From: Papaver somniferum
Lineage: Eukaryota > Streptophyta > Magnoliopsida > Ranunculales > Papaveraceae
DNA length: 64,000 bases
Assembly: GCF_003573695.1 (NCBI RefSeq)
Contig: NC_039358.1
Location: 99,076,117-99,140,116 of the forward strand
Reading direction: 5' to 3'
Both the position numbers and the translations under genes were made by a program. Below are positions 44,974-58,000 of the stretch, piece after piece (within the stretch, counting starts at the first letter, position 1; every line of letters begins with the position of its first letter). Under the pieces are notes generated by a model. That model searched no databases, was not told where the DNA came from, and saw nothing but the letters and a program-made list of their open reading frames with translations.

Positions 44974-47132
44974 TGTTTATGGGTGAAAACTATTCCTGCC
45001 GAATTTGGTAATTTGGGGTGTGTGGATGAGGAATGAATCTAAACCCTAAAAAAATGCACTGCACGGGAGTGCTTTGTGATTCGAGAAATCAATCTGTACA
45101 ATTCTATCCTAAACCAAGAAATGGTCGTTCCAGACTTGGTTCGGTCAGAAAGTGAAGGAGATGGGGTTGATCTTAGGGAGGGAAGCGAAGAAGGTGTTGA
45201 GATTGTGAATGTGTTGGCTATGTATGACTTGTATCATAAAGCTGAACTAGCTTGCAGAATGTAAGCTATCAGTTCCGGTGTTTGAATACGGTTGTATCAA
45301 CACTTTCTTTTGTTGTCTTGTCTTGTTTGAAAATAGGGAGGAAACCCTATTTATACAAGTCATTGAGCCTAACCCACGTCTCTCATGGGAAGTGGAGAAA
45401 GTGGAGTGATGGAGTAGTGGAGTTGCGTGTGTTAGTGTTACACGATCTGTATTGCCCACTTCTCCCATCATCACTAACCGTCCATAACTTCCTGACACGT
45501 TCTTGTGATGGCCCGTTGTGCGCTGCACGCTGTAAACCGCCAGACCAATACCCCAGTATGTATCCCCCAGTTTGTAACATGATTGATGTCTCGATTGTGT
45601 GGATCGTGGGACCCACAGGAAGTAGCATGAAATGCTAGGTTAAATAACTAAGTTATTTGGGAATATGATACTTGTAAAATATCACTTGAATTTTATGCAT
45701 TAATGCATTGAATGTATTTAGCATGAGTGAAGCATCGCTGTTTTAAGGCTTAATGGAGTAAGTCACGATTAAGCGTCTTAAAATAGATGCATGTCTAGCC
45801 ATCTTCAAGTGATCGTTTGGGGTTGTACATGTAACTCCTGACTTGGCCGATCGCTTGGTGTGGTAGAGTGACGGATGGTAATCACCATGACACCTCATTG
45901 ACCAGTTAACTCCTGACCAGGGTTGTATAACCAAGCAGGTGAAGTTGAACGGACGAGATGATCTTTGAGACACTCATCTGCGACCCTTAGTGGAATTAGG
46001 GTTTATGAAGAGGTGCGCAAGCATCACTCTTCAGCTTGATCGAATCCAAGCTTGGGACACGATTTTGGCAAGGCCGATCATGCATGCGTGTAGACGGAAT
46101 TTCTGTGTACATGGCCATACCTCATTGTCCCGTGAAAGTGTGATCTAAGTCACTCGATTTATCCGGTGAAGAGGAGTGGTTAAGATCAATTTGAAATTGG
46201 GAGGTGTGACCACGCGTAGTTTGGGCATGCTAATCAAGGCAACCAGGCATGATATGCCTTGGTCGATCGGGTGTGGAGATAGATGGGCCCACGACGATCA
46301 TGTTGATGCGCACCGGACCTGCCTAGTCTATTCCTGGACCCTTCATTCGTGGAGGAAAAAATGGACGCTCGTGATGTTCAAACCCTAATTAGGGTTTCAC
46401 CGGACGTGCCTCATGCCTTGTTTAGGCGCACGAACTGGAACGACCCACTATAGTTGGTCCTGACCGATCGGTCATGTATGTAGGCGGGCCCACGGTGATT
46501 ATGTTGACATGCTCTGATCCCTTTCAATCTACATCTACACCCTCCATCTATGCCTGCGAAGATGGATGGTTGAGACTGCGTTGCGACACATGTAATGTGC
46601 CGCAGACCCTAAATTAGGGTTTCTCGTCCGTTCTGCTTTGGATGGACGATTTTGCAAGCCATGCTACCCTTTTTGGGAGGCCGACCATGCGTGGCCCGCA
46701 TTGGGTCGGTGGTGAATACTCCAATACCTGCCTGGGGGTTATGGATCCGATCTAAGCCATCCTATCATGCTGGTGAAGTTGGATGGTCGTGATCGTTTCT
46801 GAGACTGATACGGACAGTCCAGATGCTCGATCGGGCTAGTATAACACTCAGAGAGTTATAGCCTCTACGGGTATTTCGTACATGCCTCCTTATTTAATGC
46901 TTGGAGATTCGTGTTTCTCTGCTGAGAGAGATCACTCAGTCGTCATGCCGCACCAATAATGAGATATAGTAGTACAGGAAATACAAGGCTGGTCATGCAT
47001 TAATTGGTAATGCTATAAGTTTATAGTGAAGAAGTATTCTCCATTTTATCAGTGGCTTTATCCTTTGCAGGATGTTAGCGCATAGTTTTGGCTTTTACAA
47101 TTTTAGCATTAAATGAAAATCCGCCATCAAGA
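44974..47132 (-). repeat. E2 5' LTR (2159 bp)
   Basis: Starts TGTTTATGGG, ends CCATCAAGA (CA to GA change against the other LTR). A minus-strand TATAAATA box lies at 45349-45356. In the left LTR the same place reads TAATATAC, so only this LTR keeps the box. Flanked on the right by TSD ACTAC. Confidence 0.85.
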
Positions 47133-47328
47133 ACTACAACATACCAAGAGAACCATGCTGACTAGAGGAAAAGGAAAGAGATTACCGGAAGTCGACGAAA
47201 GCAAGTTTTGAACTCTATTATTCAATGTTCGAATCCAACAAGAACTCAAATAATGTCACATTTGGATTAGCACAATATATACAGGAAAAGAAAAATAAGA
47301 CTGAACGGACTCGAGATAAAAAAATTAC

Positions 47329-47878
47329 CTACTGAATTATATACACACATGATTCACCATAAATATACAACCTAAAGAGTTGAGGATCGACCCAGAAAAC
47401 GACATGTAGAAATATCGACAGCCTCAAGCGTATGCAACATGATAAGGTAAGTAAGACTGCAGATATTAATGACCTACCCCCAAACCTGAAATTTCCAACA
47501 GATGTGCTTTTAGACACAAAATCTAGCGATCTTAGGGGTGCATCATACACAAGGTCTAATTCGAATCAGACTTTGTTAGGGACGGGCAGAGATACACATT
47601 CCAACTGTGGCTTCTCAAAAGTATTATATTTAACTGCAAAATGGTCCAAAAGGACTTGAGAAGCACACATTTCCAATCCTAGGTTGGGAATTCTCAGAAA
47701 AGATGGTTTTAAAATGTTGTTACAAACAAAATCTAGGTTGGATGGAAGACCATCAATTTGTGACATGGAAAGAGAGCTACATACATCACATTTGTTTTCA
47801 TGCATTTGACCATTGATATCGTTACACACTCTCCCTATGTCAGAAACAAAAATTGCAGTATCATGCTCACAGTCATTT
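47329..47878 (-). pseudogene. Second copy of the E3 3'-proximal frame, truncated
   Basis: It matches 12729-13276 with the same hydrophobic end (FWVDPQLFRLYIYG). At the site of the first stop in the other copy it has Lys (GQMHENKCDVC), so the frame is better kept here. One stop separates 47566-47895 from 47329-47550. The upstream end is lost at 47878. Family unknown. Confidence 0.45.
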
Positions 47879-49021
47879 AAGGGGGAGTGATACATATCCC
47901 CGTAGTATTGTTGTCGAGGTTGTGATGCAATTGAACTTTGATACTATATAATGATACTATGACACTGTATAACAATAATTGAGAACTCTTATTTTCTCGT
48001 TGTTATAGCTACTGGGAAACCTAATCCCCACACCTCCTGTATGATACTAGTTGTATTAGTTAGAGTCGGTTCTCCTTTAACCTTTGGTTTCTTCTTAAAA
48101 ACCAGGTTAACGACTTAAAGACTTCATTGGGATTGTGAAGCCAGACCGATACTACTTTCTCATAGTTGTATGATCTGATATTGCTGATTCTATCGTTTTG
48201 AGTACAATCGTAACGATTCCGATAGGAGAGATAGAAAAGTAATCACAAACATCTTCATCTCATCGTTTGTGATTCCACAATATCTTCTTTCGCCACGTCG
48301 ATTAAGATTATTGTGAGGTGATTGATAGTACTACACTGTTCTTCGGGAATATAAGTCTGGGTTATCAATTGGTTCATGTTCACCTTGATTTATCAAAATA
48401 CGGAACAAAACTTGTAGGTTTATCCGTGGGAGACAGATTTATCTATTCTGTAGACTTTTGTGTGTGATACGGATTTGTTTATTAAAGTCTTCGACTTTGA
48501 GTCATAGAAACTCTTAGTTGTGGGTAAGATCATCTAAGGGAATCAAGTGCATAGTATCCTGCTGGGATCAGAGACGTAAGGAGCGCAACTGTACCTTGAA
48601 TCAGTGTGAGATTGATTGGGGTTCAACTACAGTCCAGACCGAAGTTAGTTTGTAGTAGACTAGTGTTTGTAGCGGCTTAATACAGTATGGTGTTCAATCT
48701 GGACTAGGTCCCGGGGTTTTTCTGCATTTGCGGTTTCCTCGTTAACAAAATTCTGGTGTCTGTGTTATTTCTATTCCACATTATATTTTATTATATAATT
48801 GAAATATCACAGGTTGTGCGTTTGAATCAATCAATTGGAAATCCGACCTTTGGTTGTTGATTGAAATTGATTGATCCTTGAACATTGGTCTTTGGTACCG
48901 TTCAAGTGATTTCTCTTGTATTCAATTAGACTCGCAGATTTCTATTTGCTTGAGAAAGAATTGAATCAAAAAATAGAGATAAAACTCTTTGATATACTTT
49001 TTGAAGATTGAGTCTTGTTGA
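47879..49021 (+). mobile_element. Copia fragment: internal 3' end joined to a partial LTR (L2)
   Basis: 47879-48007 matches 52447-52575 (GGGGAGTGATACATATC...). At the AC/TG junction near 48008 it jumps into the middle of the LTR (GGGAAACCTAATCCCCACACC). The LTR then runs to 49021, where it stops about 95 bases short (GATTGAGTCTTGTTGA) and abuts the next LTR start. No gene is present. Confidence 0.8.
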
Positions 49022-49920
49022 TGTTAGAGCATTGCTCGGTCGAACTCGCATGCGTTGCTATCTCAAGCATGTTTGTCAGTGTTAGTGATCAAAACTATAA
49101 GTCTTGATTTTAGCCTACATAGCTACAGGTCTCGGACTATGATAGAAAGTGTAGTTGAGCTCAAGAACTCCATGACAATCATCATGCAAGACGAATGACT
49201 ACTCAAGGAACTGGTGGATCTTCATCGACTAAAAGGTATATGGAGACTTGAACTTATCTGTCACTCAAAAGTCTATATATTCTATCTCCTAATCTTGAGA
49301 CAAAAGTCGTTTTGATATATAGACTTTCATTATGCACATTTGCTATTTCGAGCCGAGTTTATCTCGCCTATCTATTTCTCGAAATATGTGTTGGTAAGCT
49401 TTCGCTTTAGCTGAATTCATCTTTACCTAGTGACGAAAGGCATGTTATGTTTCAATCACTCTGAAAATTGCTCTGACGAAAAATGCTCTGTGAATAACGG
49501 CTATATCCGTCCTCTGAGAATGTTTCAATGATTGAAATGAGAGTTTAGATAACATAACCATTGGTAGGATATAAGCATTGTTGTGGAAACACATATATGT
49601 ATAAGTCCTTATTCCTTGAACCAAAGTTTGCGAACTTTGTTGATCAAGAGAAATGGAAGTTGCGTGAGCCAAGTCCGCGAACTAAGTACACGAACTCAGT
49701 CCGCGAACTGGCGGAAGTTCTCGACCCGAGAATTTCTGCTGGAGTTTGTGAACTCCTTCCACGAGCTTAAGTCCACGAACCCAGTCCGCGAACTTGAGCA
49801 GGTTATATCTAAAACCGATTGTTCTTGGTCTCATGTTTATTTAAACTAAGGGATGCTTTTGCAAACCGTGGCTATAAAGTTCATGAACCGATTCGAGTGA
49901 ATCAAATCGTTTTTGCTTCG
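49022..49920 (+). repeat. L3: 5' part of a Copia LTR
   Basis: TGTTAGAGCATTGCTCGGTC start; matches 55031-55915 closely. It ends in the repeat GTTTTTGCTTCGTTTTTGCTT at the fusion with internal DNA, which suggests a short-homology deletion. Confidence 0.8.
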
Positions 49921-50151
49921 TTTTTGCTTTGACTTTCATATGTCTAAACCAATTGGTTTCAGTACTCACCCTGTGCATCCTACCAGGAAAGTCAGTTCTA
50001 TGAGTTCCTTAAATGTTCAGACTCATAACAAATGTCTTAACAATCTTAGAGAAGATCAGAATCTTTCCATCTTCAAAAGGGGAGTTACTAATACGTTTGA
50101 TGTAAACGAGGTATCAGGAAGAAGCCGATTTCCTTCAGGTAAGAATCAATG
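49921..50151 (+). pseudogene. E4b gag-like fragment
   Basis: The frame ATGTCTAAACCAATTGG... (MSKPIGFSTHP, VSSMSSLN) matches MSKPVGFHTYP of the sister copy at 60385. Only the last third of the gag-like ORF is left; after the stop the counterpart sequence goes on with stops and frameshifts to about 50290. Confidence 0.6.
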
Positions 50152-50508
50152 AGTCATATTTTTGTAAGGATGAAATTTATGATTATCTTTTACATCATAA
50201 TGGTTTTCCTCCAACATTTCGTAAGGAAAAGGATAACCAAAAGCAATGTCCATTTAATGAGCCAATGGCTCATACTTGTGTTAAATATTCACAAGGTTGA
50301 TATCTCACTTGTGAAATCGTAACTGAGTGAGAAATGTTTAGGTATACTTATTTGTAAAGTGTCTCTGATTATCTAGATAATCTCTTATCGTTCTTAGATG
50401 GATCATCAGTAGCACCTTTACATAAGTATTTGTTGTAAGTCTTTTTTTGTTTTTTTTTTGCTTTTTCTCTTGGCTCTATGCCTTCAAACTTTTTTGAAAA
50501 ATAAAAGC

Positions 50509-50952
50509 ATGGAATTTTTCAATCAACAAAGTGTTGTTTCCAAACAATATTTTTGGAAGAAGTTTTATGGACCCCCTTCTTACGGGTACACGTACGGTTT
50601 TTGGGTTCTCTCACAAACCAACCTTGTAGACCCTAAGTCTCTCGAAACTTGTTTATATACCTATCATGTTGAGTTGAATAATCTCACTCTAGGAATTCTG
50701 TTATCAATGGCTTCTCCATCCTGCTCTTGGGATTTACCTGAAGACTTCGTTGATAATGCGGTATATTTCGAATTCGATAAAGAGAAGGGAACCTTTGTTG
50801 AAGTTGAAGGATATTTTCCTCAATCTCCTGATTCGTATTCGGATATTGAGGAGGTTGAAGAGATTTCGTTTGAAGTAGTTCTTGATTTCCTCGAAAACCT
50901 TAAGGATGCAAAGCAACAACTTGTTGATACAATGAAGTATCTTGATGTGTAA
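50509..50952 (+). pseudogene. E4b second ORF, unrecognised acidic protein
   Basis: ATG at 50509 (MEFFNQQSVVSKQYFWKKFY). The end EVVLDFLENLKDAKQQLVDT then KYLDV matches EVVHDFLKYFEEARLQLVDT of the sister ORF (61111-61674). In this copy a TAA after KYLDV cuts the coiled-coil tail, which continues in other frames. The middle is Ser/Asp/Glu-rich (SPDSYSDIEEVEEIS). The protein diverges far more between the two copies than the LTRs do. Its position after gag, with pol absent, is that of the extra 3' ORF of SIRE-like elements. Function unknown. Confidence 0.5.
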
Positions 50953-52767
50953 TAACTGAGTTGAAAAAGGTTAATTATGACCTTGTTCTCATGAAGACTC
51001 GTATTTAAGAACTTCCCAATAAGGATATTCTCTCCAATGTTGCAGAGGATGTTGTCGTTCACAAGCTCCAAGACCTTAAGACTCATGAGGATTATGAACC
51101 GTCTATTTGACTTCAGTTCGTGTCCGGCTTTGGCATAAGAGTCTGTTTTTGATTTAGCTTTTTTTAATTTATCTAGTAAATCTTATATTTTCTTGTTTTG
51201 TTTAGAAGAATAACTAGAGTTTGGAATAGCCATTATTGTGATTACACATAGCTATATCCAACGTTTTCATCTTCATGTTTTTAGATTTATTGGTTTAAAT
51301 TCTAAAATTGTTTGGAAGATGATTTTTGCAGTATTAATCTTTATGGTTTTATATATTGCAATTTTCTATGGGATATATGTGTTTCCGTACGTGAACTGTG
51401 ATTGTCCCATACCTTGTCGAAAGTTAAGTCCTTTATATGTCGATATGCATGTGTTGATAAAAGAAGGAATGTACTTTTAACAATTACAAAAGTTAATCCT
51501 ATTATGTCAATTATTGATGGAAGATAGGATAAAATCTTTTGTTTTCAAGGATTATGTCTATTGTATGTCGTTGTGCAAATGGTGATCGAAAATAGAATGA
51601 ATCCTTGTTTATTCCACGATATAAGGTCGATCTCCGATGCACAATTTTTGTGTACATACTGTGTTGTTCCATAAGGTGTCTTATGTTGACCACAATCGGC
51701 TGAGTTATTTTTAGCTTAGTTGTTGCTTCGTGAGGTACTTTATGTCGAGCTTGTTCAACTAAATTAATCATTCTCGTTTGGTTATTTAGTTGTTGCTCCG
51801 TAAGTTCTCTTATGTCGAGCATGACCAATTAAATTGATTATATTTTGTGGTTAATTTGGTTGTGTATTCTGATTAGATTAATTATGGGTGCTCTTGAGAT
51901 TAATCTAATTGTGTATTTTTGAGTCTCCATAAGTTCACTTATGTTGAGAATTTCCGATTAAATCAATAGTGGGCTCTCTTGTGGTTAATTTAATTGAGTA
52001 TATTGGATTCAAATTCATACTTGTATGTGATTTGTTATATCCAAAGAAATCCTTCTTTTATTTTGAAATTAAGGTCGCTCTTGTTGTTCTTTTGGGAATG
52101 ACATATTATGGGGGAGAGTTCTTAATTGAACTTGTGCTTAATTGCCAAATCCTTGTGGGGAGTGCGGCTGTGGAATATTATAGGGGTTATCTTGTATCTT
52201 TATAAAATCCTTGATGAATGCATTTAGCTTCGGCTATATGATTGCATCTAAATAAGAGGATATGTGCTTTATTTTGGTCATGAAATTTCTCTTTCGGAAA
52301 TTTCGTTAGGATCCCGTTTTCGTACCTTTGCCAATTTTATTGACAAAAATGGGGAGAATTAATATGTAGTTCACAGTACAAATACATATGGTTTTCGGAT
52401 CATTATGTAAGGAGGAGTGGTTTCCATGTGAGATGGAGTATTGACTAAGGGGGAGTGATACATATCACCATAGTATTGTTGTCGAAGTTGTGATGCAATT
52501 GAACTTTGATACTATGTAATGATACTATGACACTGTATAACAATGATTGAGAACTCTTGTTTTCTCGTTGTTATAACTACGGATTTTCAACAACGATGAT
52601 GCTGAACTTACAACCTTTGGGATCATTGGATTACTTGGAAGTGACGAAGATTTTGAGTAATGTTGAAGATTAGGCATGTGGAATAGGAGCTACAAAAGTT
52701 AATTCATTTATTTTTGTATTCCATATGTATTGATAGTTTTGTCACTAAAATTGACAAAGGGGGTGAT
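50953..52767 (+). other. E4b 3' non-coding region with spaced repeats and PPT-like tracts
   Basis: No gene. The stretch 51600-51990 holds four imperfect about 75-bp units with CTTATGTCGAGCAT and ATTAAATTGATTA. GGGGG-rich tracts are at about 52450 (AAGGGGGAGTGAT) and 52756-52766 (AAAGGGGGTGAT), the latter directly before the LTR. Confidence 0.65.
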
Positions 52768-55030
52768 TGTTAGAGCATTGCTCGGTCGAACTCGCATGCG
52801 TGGCTATCTCAAGCATGTTTGTCAATGTTAGTGATCAAAACTATAAGTCTTGATTTCTAGTCTACTATAGCTAAGTCTCGGACTAGGATAGAAAGTGTAG
52901 TTGAGCTCAAGAACTCCATGGCAATCATCATACAAGACGAAGGACTACTCAAGGAACTGGTGGATCTTCATCGACTAAAAGGTATGTGGAGACTTGAACT
53001 TATCTATCACTCAAAATTCTATCTACTCTATCTCCTATTTTGAGACAAAAGTCGTTTTGGTATATAGACATTGATTATATACATTTGTTATTTCGAGCCG
53101 AGTTTATCTCGCCTATCTATTTCTCGAAATATGTGTTGGTAAGCTTTCGCTTTGGCTAAGTTCATCTTTACCTAGTGACGAAAGTCATGTTATGTTTCAA
53201 TCACTTTGAAAATGGATTTGACGAAAAATAGTTTGTGAATAACAACTATATAACGTCGTATAAGAATGTTTCAATGATTGAAATGAGAGTTTAGATTAAA
53301 TAACCAATGATGGATATAAGCATTGTGTCGCAACACATATATGTATATGTCCTTTTTCCTTGAACCGAAGTTTGCGAACTTTGTTGATCAAGAGAACCGG
53401 AACAAGAACCGTGAACTCAGTCCGCGAACCCAGTTCGCGAACTGGCGGAAGTTCTCGATCCGAGAAAATCTCCTGGAGTTTGAGAACTCCTTCCGGGAAC
53501 TTAAGTCCGCGAACTAAGTCTGCGAACTTAAGCTGGTTATATCTAAAGACGATTTTTTGTGAACTTATTTATATTATCTAAGGAATGCTAAATACAAACC
53601 GTGGCTATATAGTTCATGAACCGATTCGAGTGAATCAAATTGTTTTTGCTTCGATTGTGTCTTGTGTAGTTACATAAGATTTCCTTGCAATTGAATAACT
53701 CTCTAACTAGTTCATTTGAGTCATTTGAACTAGTTATGGTGAAAAAGAACATGGTTGATATGAAAGTGCTCATATGGCTAACCATTTGGTTAACTATTGT
53801 TGAACCAACAAATGTTCATGTTTGGGTACGGTTACATAAACCCAAAATAGTACATTTCATTTGTGTGTAACAAGCTAAGTTTTCGATCCAACGGTTGAAA
53901 GATATTAGCTTGAATCTAATCAGGTTTTCATCTAACGGTGAATATTGAATGCTTTGTTACCAAGCTAACATTGATTGCAAACCCTGATTTGAAAGACTAT
54001 ATAAGGGAGAACTCTAGCAACTGGGAAACCTAATCCCCACACCTCATGTGTGATACTAGTTGTATTAGCTAGAGTCGGTTCTACTTTAACCTTTGGTTTC
54101 TTCTTAAAAACCAGGTTAACGACTTAAAGACTTCATTGGGATTGTGAAGCCAGACCGTTACTACTTTCTCGTAGTTGTGTGATCTGATCTTGCTGATTCT
54201 ATCGTTTTGAGTACAATCGTAACGATTCCGATAGGCAAGATAGAAAAGTAATCACATACATCTTCGTCTCATCGTTTGTGATTCCACAATATCTTCTTTT
54301 GCCACGTCGATTAATATTATTGTGAGGTGATTCATAATACTAGGTTGTTCTTCGGGAATATAAGTCTGGGTTATCAATTGGTTCTTGTTCACCTTGATTT
54401 ATCAAAAGACGGAACAAAACTTGTAGGTTTATCCGTGGGAGACAGATTTATCTATTTTGTAGACTTTTCTGTGTGATACAGATTTTTTTATTAAAGTCTT
54501 CGACTTTGGGTCGTAGCAACTCTTAGTTGTGGGTGAGATCAGCTAAGGGAATCAAGTGTGTTGTATCCTTCTAGGATCAGAGACGTAAGGAGCACAACTG
54601 TACCTTGAATCAGTGTGAGATTGATTGGGGTTCAACTACAGTCCAGACCGAAGTTAGTTTGTAGTAGGCTAGTGTCTGCAGCGGCTTAATACAGTATGGT
54701 GTTCAATCTGGACTAGGTCCCGGGGTTTTTCTGCATTTGCGGTTTCCTCATTAACAAAATTCTGGTGTCTGTGTTGTTTCTATTCCGCATTATATTTTGT
54801 TATATAATTGAAATATTACAGGTTGTGCGTTTGAATAAATCAATTGGAAATCCGACCTTTGGTTGTTGATTTAAATTGATTGATCCTTGAACATTGGTCT
54901 TTGGTACCGTTCAAGTGATTTCTCTTGTATTCAATTAGACTCGCAGATTTCTATTTGCTTGAGAAAGAATTGAATCAAGAAAGAGAGATAAAACTCTTTG
55001 ATATACTTTTTGTAGATTGAGTCTTGTTGA
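52768..55030 (+). repeat. L4: Copia 3' LTR, 3' end shortened, abutting L5
   Basis: TGTTAGAGCATTGCTCGG start at 52768; TATATAAGG box near 53998. It ends GATTGAGTCTTGTTGA, lacking the usual last 95 bases (…CCCCCGCTTTTTCA), and the next base starts L5. The same junction occurs at 49021/49022. Confidence 0.8.
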
Positions 55031-58000
55031 TGTTAGAGCATTGCTCAGTCGAACTCGCATGCGTTCCTATCTCAAGCATGTTTATCAATGTTAGTGATCA
55101 AAACTATAAGTCTTGATTTCTAGCCTACATACCTAAAGGTCTCGGACTATGATAGAAAGTGTAGTTGAGATCAAGAACTCCATGACAATCATCATGCAAG
55201 ACGAATGACTACTCAAGGAACTGGTGGATCTTCATCGACTAAAAGGTATGTGGAGACTTGAACTTATCTGTCATTCAAAAGTCTATATATTTTATCTCCT
55301 ACTCTTGAGACAAAAGTCGTTTTGATATATAGACTTTCATTATGCACATTTGCTATTTCGATCCGAGTTTATCTCGCCTATCTATTTCTCGAAATATGTG
55401 TTGGTAAGCTTTCGCTTTAGATGAATTCATCTTTACCTAGTGACGAAAGTCATGTTATGTTTCAATCACTCTGAAAATTGCTCTGACGAAAAATGCTCTG
55501 TGAATAACGGCTATATCCGTCCTCTGAGAATGTTTCAATGATTGAAATGAGAGTTTAGATAACATAACCATTGGTAGGATATAAGCATTGTTGTGGAAAC
55601 ACATATACGTATAAGTCCTTATTCCTTGAACCAAGGTTTGCGAACTTTGTTGATCAAGAGAAATGGAAGTGACGTGAGCCAAGTCCGCGAACTGGCGGAA
55701 GTTCTTGACCCGAGAATTTCTGCTGGAGTTTGTGAACTCCTTCCACGATCTTAAGTCCGCGAACTTAGTCCGCGAACTTGAGAAGGTTATATCTAAAACC
55801 GGTTGTTCTTGAACTCATGTTTATTTAAACTAGGGATGCTTTTGCAAACCGTGGCTATAAAGTTCATGAACCGATTCGAGTGAACCAAACCGTTTTTGCT
55901 TCGATTGTTCTTGTGTAGTTACATAAGATCTAAGCAATTGAACTACTCTCTAACTAGTTCATTTGAGTCAATTGAACTAGTTATGGTGAAGAAGAATATT
56001 GTTGATATGAAAGTAATCATATGGCTAACCATTTGGTTAACTATTGTTGAACCAACAAATGTTAATGTTTGGGAACGGTTACATTTCATTTGTGTGTAAC
56101 AAGCTAAGTTTTCGATCCAACGGTTGAGAAATATTAGCTTGAATCTAATCAGGTTTTCATCTAACGGTGAATATTGAATGCTTTGTTACCAAGTTAACAT
56201 TGATTGCAAACCCTGATTTGAAAACTATATAAGGGAGAACTCTAGAAAATGGGAAACCTAATCCCCACACCTTACGTGTGATACTAGTTGCATAGCTAGA
56301 GTCGATTCTCCTTTAACCATTGGTTTCTTCTTCTAAACCAGGTTAACGACTTAAAGACTTCATTGGGATTGTGAAGCCAGACCGATACTACTTTTCTTGT
56401 AGTTGTGTGATGAGTCCTAAAAAGTACATATTTCTATATCTTTTTGTTGGCATTTAACTCATCTTTTGTGCATTAATTCTACATTTTATCCCATATTCTG
56501 TATTTTCTTTGTTTTCAAGAATAAATATTTTTATTAACTAATTTTGCATTTTTAGGTAATAAATAAAGTTTGGATGAATAGCGGAGCGAAAAGAGCAGAA
56601 AAGTAGTGAAAAGCCGGGAGGAATTACACAAGGAAGCCGCGAAGAATGTTGTGCACAAGACCAAAAGGCTAGAAGTGGGCTTGAAGAGGAAGAATTGTTC
56701 TTAAACAAGATATGGGCTTGTCATACCCAAGGCCCAAAACCCTCACCCAAACCCATTACCTATATCCATACCCGTTTCCCTTTCTAGCCGTCAGATTGGA
56801 TCATCACATCATCCTACGGTCGGCTCATCATCGTGCATCAAACTCTGAAGTTCCTGTCAAACATCATAGTACCTAACCCCATCTGGAACCGTTAGCTTCG
56901 TTGTATCTCGCAATCCAACGGTCGCTACAAGCTGTTTCCCTTCTTGTCGTTCGATTCGTTTCAGATGTGGTCATCCAACGCTCTCGTCTTGCTGGACATC
57001 AAGATTGCTGATCCCGCCCAACACCGGAGCACACCCAACACATATAACCCAAAAACCTAACCCTAAATCGCTCATTCTCTTCTCCCCTTCTCTTTATTCT
57101 CTTCTCCCGCCTCTGCAGACACCATGTCTGCCGTACCACCACCTTCTCCACCATGTCCGCCACCACCTACTCTGCCACAACCAAACCACCAACTCCACCT
57201 GCTCGAACATCATCACCCCCTCTTTCTAGCCCCCTATTTGATTGATATTTCTTCTCACCTTTTTTGAAACCCTAGAAGAAAAATCAATCGATTAGGCGAG
57301 TCTAGAGTAGCAATTGACACATGGGAATGGAGCAAAGGACCAAGGGGAAGAATGGGTCGAAGACAAACTCGTCAAATCACATCAATATGGGTAAGAATTA
57401 CCAAACCCTAAATTTTCTGATTTGGGGGAATTTATTAAAGAACCCTAATGTTCTGTTAGGGAGAGCATTAGAGAAGATATGGGTCTGTTTTGTACTGTCA
57501 AATTAGGTAGAAATAATTTACCTAATTTCTGTTTAAATTGGGGATATTTTTGGGGAAGAACCCTAATTTTGTAATTTGGGGGAAAACCCAAATTAGGTCT
57601 GTGGGTATAAATTGAGACTGTGGGTATGTTTTAAGAGGCATGCCTGGATTAGCCAGAGCATCAGTAGAATAGTTTAAGTTTTTTTTCAGTTTTGTTATTT
57701 CCATGAACTGTAGCTTTGAGGGTTATCAATCTTTTCAATTCCATGATTCTCAATTCAAATGCATTGTTAATTTTAGCTGTTCTGAACTCCAACATGTATT
57801 GAATTTGAGTGTGTGATTGTTACAATTTATATCAAGCTCCTGTTCATGTTTATGTTATGTTATGTTCTTATGATTTGTTCTTAGGATAGTCTCATTCTAG
57901 TGCATTGTTGAATGATGTATTGCTAGGATAGTTATCTTGATGCTTGTTTTGCTTGAGCAATGGGAAGTAATAAGTGCTCTGGTATGCCTGTGATTGACTG

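Larger units (their letters stand above)
37308..47132 (-). mobile_element. E2: non-autonomous Tat-like Gypsy element with antisense PMD gene (9.8 kb)
   Basis: LTRs are 37308-39458 and 44974-47132; both start TGTTTATGGGTGAAAAC, and the left ends CCATCAACA and the right CCATCAAGA. TSD ACTAC is at 37303-37307 and 47133-47137. The PBS complement (44955-44973) and PPT side (39459) give minus orientation. Minus-strand content: gag only. Plus-strand content: a PMD gene. No pol is present. In the first 140 LTR bases I count 5 differences, so the insertion is not very recent. It is related to E1 by PBS, PPT and LTR ends, but the LTR bodies differ. Confidence 0.9.
36120..47878 (-). mobile_element. Partial second E3 copy, interrupted by E2 and truncated
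   Basis: 36120-37307 and 47133-47878 together match 11278-13276 of E3. The break at 37307/47133 is explained by E2 with TSD ACTAC. At 47878 the match stops inside the 3'-proximal frame, and Copia internal sequence begins with no target duplication, which points to a deletion. No gene lies in 36120-37307, which holds a PPT and T-rich runs. Confidence 0.75.
49022..55030 (+). mobile_element. E4b: deleted Copia (SIRE/Maximus-like) element
   Basis: The 5' LTR piece L3 (49022-49920) is fused near 49920-49933 to internal gag-like sequence. The internal region extends to 52767 and the 3' LTR L4 covers 52768-55030, ending at the same shortened point as L2. PBS, LTR 3' part and gag start are deleted. 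No pol is seen. SIRE/Maximus affinity is inferred from the long LTR, tRNA-iMet PBS of the sister copy, PPT and lack of a typical Gypsy gag. Confidence 0.75.

Noticed and set aside
51238..51480. Small membrane-like ORF (KMIFAVLIFMVLYIA) seen in both Copia copies (also 61800-61988)
   Set aside because: No ATG start, most differences between the copies change the protein, and the ends differ in frame; it looks like shared non-coding sequence.
57005..57229. Pro/His-rich frame in the solo LTR at 56408-58614
   Set aside because: Low-complexity composition, no homolog in the window and inside a proven solo LTR.
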